A DNA stretch of 17,102 nucleotides from the NCBI GenBank assembly GCA_022865625.1, contig JALHTB010000114.1:1-17102 (forward strand). Direction: 5' to 3'. How positions within the stretch are numbered: position 1 is the first letter of the stretch; the number at the start of each line of letters is the position of its first letter. Below the pieces are notes generated by a model. The model saw only the letters and a program-made list of their open reading frames with translations. It was not told the origin of the DNA and did no database searches. Below are positions 13,631 to 17,102 of the stretch, in pieces. This DNA comes from Candidatus Bathyarchaeota archaeon (GTDB taxonomy: Archaea; Thermoproteota; Bathyarchaeia; 40CM-2-53-6; FEN-987). A program made the position numbers and the translations under genes.

Positions 13631-13677
13631 GATAGATCACAATCCGATCAGAGCGGATTCTACGCCTCTCAGCGACT

Positions 13678-14652
13678 TCAGAGGGAGTACGCCCTTAACG
13701 TTTCGTAGAGCAATTCGAAGAAGCGCTCGACATCGAGCTCGAGAGCTACTTCACTGTTAGGCTCTTTGCCACGATGGCTCATAGTCGGGGTACGATGCAG
13801 ATCGATGGACGGTTCTGGACCGCGTAGATGTCGATAGTCGCAAACTGTCATCCCACGGGTGAATCCACCCTTCAATTCCACGGTGACATGCATTTCCGCC
13901 GCCTTGATCAGAGTTGGATCGATCAGCCAAGCAACTGCGCAGGGATCATGAAGGTTCGCTCCACTGAGCCCCGCACTCTTGCTCGAGGACTCAATAAAGA
14001 ACGTCAGAAGATCGACGCAGAACTTGGAAACCCTGTTGCCGATTTCTTGAATGCGCTTTAGCTCTCGCGTGGTAACAAAGGCCTGACGTGTGAGGTTGAT
14101 GCCGCACATCTTGATGTGAATCCCAGAATTGAAGACCCGGAAGGCTGCTTCTGGATCCACGAGGACATTGAATTCCGCTGCAGGAGTCCAATTTCCGAAA
14201 GTTGCTGAGCCCCCCATTAGGCTGATTTCGCGAACACGGTCCACGATGCGCGGCTCACGGTTGATCGCTGCCGCAATATTCGTCAAGGGACCAGTCGCTG
14301 CGAGCGTTACGTTGTCCGTTGACATGACAGTGTCGACGATGAAATCCACAGCATGCTTGCTCTGTGGCTTGATTGTGGGATGGGGGAGGACTGGCCCGTC
14401 CATGCCGCTTTCTCCGTGAAACTGTGGGGCCGTGACCAAATCACAGACCATTGGACGTGAATGCCCGGGATAGACTGGAATGTGGGTCATGCCGGTTACT
14501 TCGAGCACCTTCAACGCGTTGACTGTGACCTTCTCCAGTAGCTGGTTGCCGCCAACGGTCGTGATACCAAGCACATCCAAATGTTTGGCCGCAAGCATTA
14601 TCGCGAACGCATCATCATGCCCAGGATCACAATCGAGAATGACCCTTCTCAT
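13678..14652 (-). CDS. inosine/uridine-preferring nucleoside hydrolase
   Basis: A 324-aa hydrolase that cleaves the N-glycosidic bond of ribonucleosides to base and ribose, a purine/pyrimidine salvage step in the cytoplasm. The calcium-binding signature DCDPGHDD is at residues 7-14 (D9, D13, D14 as ligands). FHGESGMDG (H79), the substrate strip AAEFN (E160, N162) and LHDPCAVAWL with the leaving-group His and calcium ligand (H235, D236) are all present, so it should be active. Length is normal for the family. Base specificity cannot be deduced. It starts with ATG; a weak minus-strand AAACATAAACC near 14683-14693 may be the promoter. The M48 protease follows closely and could share the transcript. 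Stop is TGA. Confidence 0.93.
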   Translation of the reverse strand: MRRVILDCDPGHDDAFAIMLAAKHLDVLGITTVGGNQLLEKVTVNALKVLEVTGMTHIPVYPGHSRPMVCDLVTAPQFHGESGMDGPVLPHPTIKPQSKHAVDFIVDTVMSTDNVTLAATGPLTNIAAAINREPRIVDRVREISLMGGSATFGNWTPAAEFNVLVDPEAAFRVFNSGIHIKMCGINLTRQAFVTTRELKRIQEIGNRVSKFCVDLLTFFIESSSKSAGLSGANLHDPCAVAWLIDPTLIKAAEMHVTVELKGGFTRGMTVCDYRHLRGPEPSIDLHRTPTMSHRGKEPNSEVALELDVERFFELLYETLRAYSL

Positions 14653-14727
14653 GACTCACTCATCTGGAGAGGCCAGCGGTTTATGTTTGGTAGAAAGTTG
14701 GCATTTCGAGTCTAGTGCATTATCATG

Positions 14728-14751
14728 GCCCTCCATTTATATATAGAGGGC
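14728..14751 (+). promoter_or_regulatory. TATA box inside an inverted repeat (promoter/operator)
   Basis: A strong TATA box TTTATATATA lies at 14736-14745, flanked by GCCCTC (14728-14733) and GAGGGC (14746-14751), a perfect 6-bp inverted repeat with a 12-bp spacer. The TATA centre lies 26 nt before the GTG at 14767, so transcription should begin at or next to that codon, giving a leaderless mRNA. The repeat would place a dimeric repressor over the TATA box; the wHTH protein encoded downstream is the obvious candidate, by inference. Confidence 0.6.
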
Positions 14752-14766
14752 TCCTCTTTTGCATAC

Positions 14767-15591
14767 GTGCAAACCTTGCTCTACGACCTCCTACGCATCG
14801 CCCCCAAAATTCAGCTCCTCCACAAGCTCAGAGGCGCAGGAACTGGTCCACGTCGATTCGTCTCCCAGAGAATCGGCTATTCAGGTAGGACCGGGGCATA
14901 CAAGAATCTAAGGCGCATTCTGATTCGCGAGGGGATTCTGAGCAAGCAAGGAGTCTTCATAGAAAACGGCCCGAACTTGTGGTTAGCGCGACTCACCGAA
15001 CATGTGCGGGATCCCGAGGTTGCGGGCTATATCGGCAGAAAGATACCCTACATGATCTTCTTGGCACTACTGCTCGATAGGGAGCATGATTTCGATTCAT
15101 CATATCGCCTAGCACGAGAATTGGGAATTGCACCTAGAAGTCTCTATGCCGCGGTCCGGCTCTTGGCCAAGCGAGGGCTCATCGAAGAAACAAGACTGAA
15201 GATTGCTAACAGAGAACCAGCTAGCCAACTCGGAGAGTGGCTGAGTCGGTATCTTGACCTCGTTGTCGAATATGCCAATCTTACGCACGATAGCTCGAAG
15301 ATCTTTCAAGCGGTACCCGCACACATTGACGGACTGGAGGCACTTCAAAGAGTGAAATACGAAGCTGGAATGCCAATCGGCCCCTCCCCGATGGTCATCA
15401 AAACATACGAGCCCTACAACTCCTTTTGGATGAGGGTTATTGCTGATGTGGACGATTTCAGGGAACGGGGCAGAGCAGTTACACTTGATCTTGCCCGCGC
15501 TGACACCGAGGCAGTATGGATATCAGGGTTACCATACTCAAGAAGACCAAGCCTTGATCAAGAACCGCCAATTGAAGATCATGCTGAGTGA
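14767..15591 (+). CDS. winged-helix transcriptional regulator with two HTH segments
   Basis: An archaeal regulator-like protein of 274 aa, family not recognised. The N-terminal segment (about residues 1-60) has a basic helix-turn-helix pattern ending RRILIREGILSKQ, and a second wHTH near residues 95-140 reads LARELGIAPRSLYAAVRLLAKRGLIEE, a clear recognition-helix arrangement. The C-terminal part is mixed alpha/beta with no known ligand-binding signature; it ends in a Pro/Asp/Glu-rich tail. The frame extends up to an ATG at 14725, but that would put a strong TATA box inside the coding region, so the GTG at 14767, 26 nt after the TATA centre, is preferred as a leaderless start. The dyad around the TATA box suggests autoregulation. 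It is followed 111 nt later by the polymerase gene, which has its own TATA-like box. Stop is TGA. Confidence 0.75.
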   Translation: MQTLLYDLLRIAPKIQLLHKLRGAGTGPRRFVSQRIGYSGRTGAYKNLRRILIREGILSKQGVFIENGPNLWLARLTEHVRDPEVAGYIGRKIPYMIFLALLLDREHDFDSSYRLARELGIAPRSLYAAVRLLAKRGLIEETRLKIANREPASQLGEWLSRYLDLVVEYANLTHDSSKIFQAVPAHIDGLEALQRVKYEAGMPIGPSPMVIKTYEPYNSFWMRVIADVDDFRERGRAVTLDLARADTEAVWISGLPYSRRPSLDQEPPIEDHAE

Positions 15592-15674
15592 CCACGACAC
15601 GGCCGGCGCTTTTCCCGGAATTGTTAGACCTTCGCAGCCGTGATCTTTCTTGGTGTCCGGATGCGGCTCGGCCG

Positions 15675-15682
15675 TTTTAATA
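15675..15682 (+). promoter_or_regulatory. putative TATA box of the Y-family polymerase gene
   Basis: TTTTAATA is centred about 25 nt before the TTG at 15703 and 43 nt before the in-frame GTG at 15721. Transcription would start near 15705, which allows either a leaderless TTG start or a 15-nt leader before the GTG. Confidence 0.45.
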
Positions 15683-15702
15683 GACCGTCGTAAGGAACGA
15701 TC

Positions 15703-16806
15703 TTGAGCGCTGGATCTTCGGTGCCACGAATAATACTCCACGTCGACATGGACGCATTCTATGCGTCCGCTGAGGCACGCCGGAACCCAGCAATAGCTGG
15801 ACAACCGATCATCGTGGGCGCAGATCCAAAAGGCGGAGAAGGCCGCGGCGTCGTTGCCGGCTGCTCATATGAGGCTCGCAAGTTCGGGATCCACTCCGCT
15901 CAGCCGATCTCGAGAGCCTACAAGCTGTGTCCTCAAGCGGTCTATCTCAGGCCAGACTATGCGCTCTACGAGGAAGTCTCCGCACGCATAATGGATATCC
16001 TCCGCAGCTTCTCCGACAAGCTCGAAGTCATGGGACTCGATGAGGCCTTCCTCGATGTGTCCGACAAGGCGGCTTCTTTTGAAGCGGCCACAAGGATCGC
16101 TAATGAGATCAAGAAAGAGGTCAAGGCTAGGGCGGGGCTGACATGCTCGATCGGCGTGGCACCTAACAAGGCCATCGCGAAGATCGCCTCGGACTATCAG
16201 AAACCTGACGGAATCACATGCGTCACCCCAGATCGAGCACCGTCGTTTCTGCGCCCCCTGCCAGTCTCACGCATCAGTGGCATCGGGAAGAAGACGGCTG
16301 AGATCCTTGGGGAAGTAGGCATCAAGACAATTGGAGACCTCGCAGATTTCCCGCCTGGTCGCATCGTTGAGTTGTTCGGAAAGTGGGGTATCGCGATGTG
16401 GGAAATCGCTCATGGAAACGATGAGACGCCTGTAGTCACATCGTGGGACATCAAGTCCGTCAGTAACGAGACCACTTTCGAGCAAGATGTCGAAGACAGA
16501 AACATCGTCATTGAGACGCTAGACAAGCTTGCCAGAGATGTTCATGCACGAGCAACAGAGCAGGGGTTCCTGTGGCGAACGATCGGGATCAAGCTCAGGT
16601 TCGAAGACTTCACCACGTTCACACGAGCGAAGAGCAGGAACGACTACACAAACAGCTTGGACATCGTACGCACCCACGTGCGAACACTGTTCAACGAGTT
16701 TGAGAACGATCCCAGAAAGATACGCCTTGTAGGAGTCAGAGTCTCAAACCTGAGGCGGATGGATTCCTCTCAGGAGACGCTCCTGGCTTGGTCAAAGGAT
16801 CAGTAG
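15703..16806 (+). CDS. dinB: Y-family DNA polymerase IV (Dpo4/DinB)
   Basis: Translesion DNA polymerase (367 aa; Sulfolobus Dpo4 is 352 aa). The catalytic carboxylates are present: D15 in HVDMDAFYAS and D113-E114 in GLDEAFLDV. Y20 takes the steric-gate place that excludes ribonucleotides. YEARKFGIHSAQPI, SIGVAPNKAIAKIASDYQKP and the thumb helix-hairpin-helix VSRISGIGKKTAEILGEVGI follow in the usual order, then a little-finger domain from about residue 250. The C-terminus SSQETLLAWSKDQ contains a Q-x-x-L-x-x-W element that could be a degenerate sliding-clamp (PIP) motif. The start is TTG with AAGGA a few bases upstream; GTG at 15721 is an alternative. Stop is TAG. Confidence 0.95.
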   Translation: MSAGSSVPRIILHVDMDAFYASAEARRNPAIAGQPIIVGADPKGGEGRGVVAGCSYEARKFGIHSAQPISRAYKLCPQAVYLRPDYALYEEVSARIMDILRSFSDKLEVMGLDEAFLDVSDKAASFEAATRIANEIKKEVKARAGLTCSIGVAPNKAIAKIASDYQKPDGITCVTPDRAPSFLRPLPVSRISGIGKKTAEILGEVGIKTIGDLADFPPGRIVELFGKWGIAMWEIAHGNDETPVVTSWDIKSVSNETTFEQDVEDRNIVIETLDKLARDVHARATEQGFLWRTIGIKLRFEDFTTFTRAKSRNDYTNSLDIVRTHVRTLFNEFENDPRKIRLVGVRVSNLRRMDSSQETLLAWSKDQ

Positions 16807-16823
16807 AACCCCAAGCGCTTCTA

Positions 16824-17102
16824 TCAGTGAGAGACATAGTAGATCAAGGGTGTTGAAGCTTCACCGAGCAGTCTTGAATCATTGAACAAGTCCATGAGGC
16901 GTTGAACTGGTGTACTTTCCTTGTTGAGACTGTAAAGAAAGATCGGCCCGAACGGTTTTGCATGAACCAATTCAGCGTCGACGAGCTTGCGCAGGTGCGC
17001 TCGAATTATCTTCCTTTCCAGACCACTGAATTTCGCAATCTTATACACGGTGAGTGATTCGCTCACATCCTTTGCTAGAGCTAGAAGGATTCTGAGCCTA
17101 GA
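16824..17102 (-). CDS. winged-helix DNA-binding protein (5' partial)
   Basis: A small ArsR/MarR-like regulator cut off by the right end of the window. From a GTG at 17066 it is 80 aa, but the frame stays open to the last base and the extra residues (SRLRILLALAKDVSESLT) form the standard first helix of such wHTH domains, so the real start lies outside. The HTH reads VYKIAKFSGLERKIIRAHLRKLVDAELV, followed by a wing with PIFLYSLN and a C-terminal helix. No effector-binding motif is seen. It converges on the polymerase gene with only 17 bp between the stops. Stop is TGA. Confidence 0.75.
   Translation of the reverse strand, partial: SRLRILLALAKDVSESLTVYKIAKFSGLERKIIRAHLRKLVDAELVHAKPFGPIFLYSLNKESTPVQRLMDLFNDSRLLGEASTPLIYYVSH

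Noticed and set aside
1..17102. CRISPR arrays, insertion sequences or an integrated virus
   Set aside because: No regularly spaced repeats, transposase, integrase or capsid-like genes were seen.

Overview
The window looks like chromosomal DNA from an archaeon. It carries a HerA-Mre11-Rad50 DNA-end-resection operon, a Dpo4-type Y-family polymerase, GGTGA-like ribosome binding sites, TATA boxes about 26 bases upstream of leaderless or nearly leaderless starts, and many GTG and TTG starts. The base composition is close to even. The gene mix (Dpo4, methylamine-methyltransferase relatives, many small wHTH and zinc-ribbon proteins) would suit a TACK-group archaeon such as a Bathyarchaeia-like lineage, but no rRNA is present and this placement is a weak inference.

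Layout. Positions 1-4558 hold a tight plus-strand operon herA (5' end cut by the window edge), mre11 and rad50. Positions 4559-7721 are a low-density accessory patch. It holds a membrane-anchored beta-rich protein, a 23-codon remnant of an aldo/keto reductase, two small operons that each begin with a member of the same 44-47 residue protein family (one followed by a two-helix membrane protein, the other by a TacT-like GNAT acetyltransferase), a degraded reading frame, a possible zinc-finger microprotein and an orphan HicB-like antitoxin. Positions 8038-10800 hold a corrinoid protein, an MtmB-family methyltransferase and a DUF2284 metal-binding protein. Positions 10945-12484 (minus strand) hold a VOC protein, a three-helix b-type-cytochrome-like protein and a Tat-exported YedY/sulfite-oxidase-family molybdoenzyme. 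Positions 12662-14652 (minus) hold an M48 metalloprotease with zinc ribbons at both ends and a nucleoside hydrolase. Positions 14767-17102 hold a two-wHTH regulator, a Dpo4-type polymerase and a wHTH regulator cut by the right edge.

The two observations most worth following are these. First, the MtmB homologue has glutamine (CAG) exactly where Methanosarcina MtmB has pyrrolysine (UAG), in a window where UAG is the commonest ordinary stop codon, so this looks like a genuine non-pyrrolysine MtmB-type system. Second, two gap-free alignable paralogues of a roughly 45-residue protein each lie 6 nt upstream of a different partner gene. One partner is a TacT-like acetyltransferase, which suggests a small two-gene module, possibly toxin-antitoxin-like, with an undescribed small component.

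No rRNA, complete tRNA, CRISPR array or insertion sequence was found.
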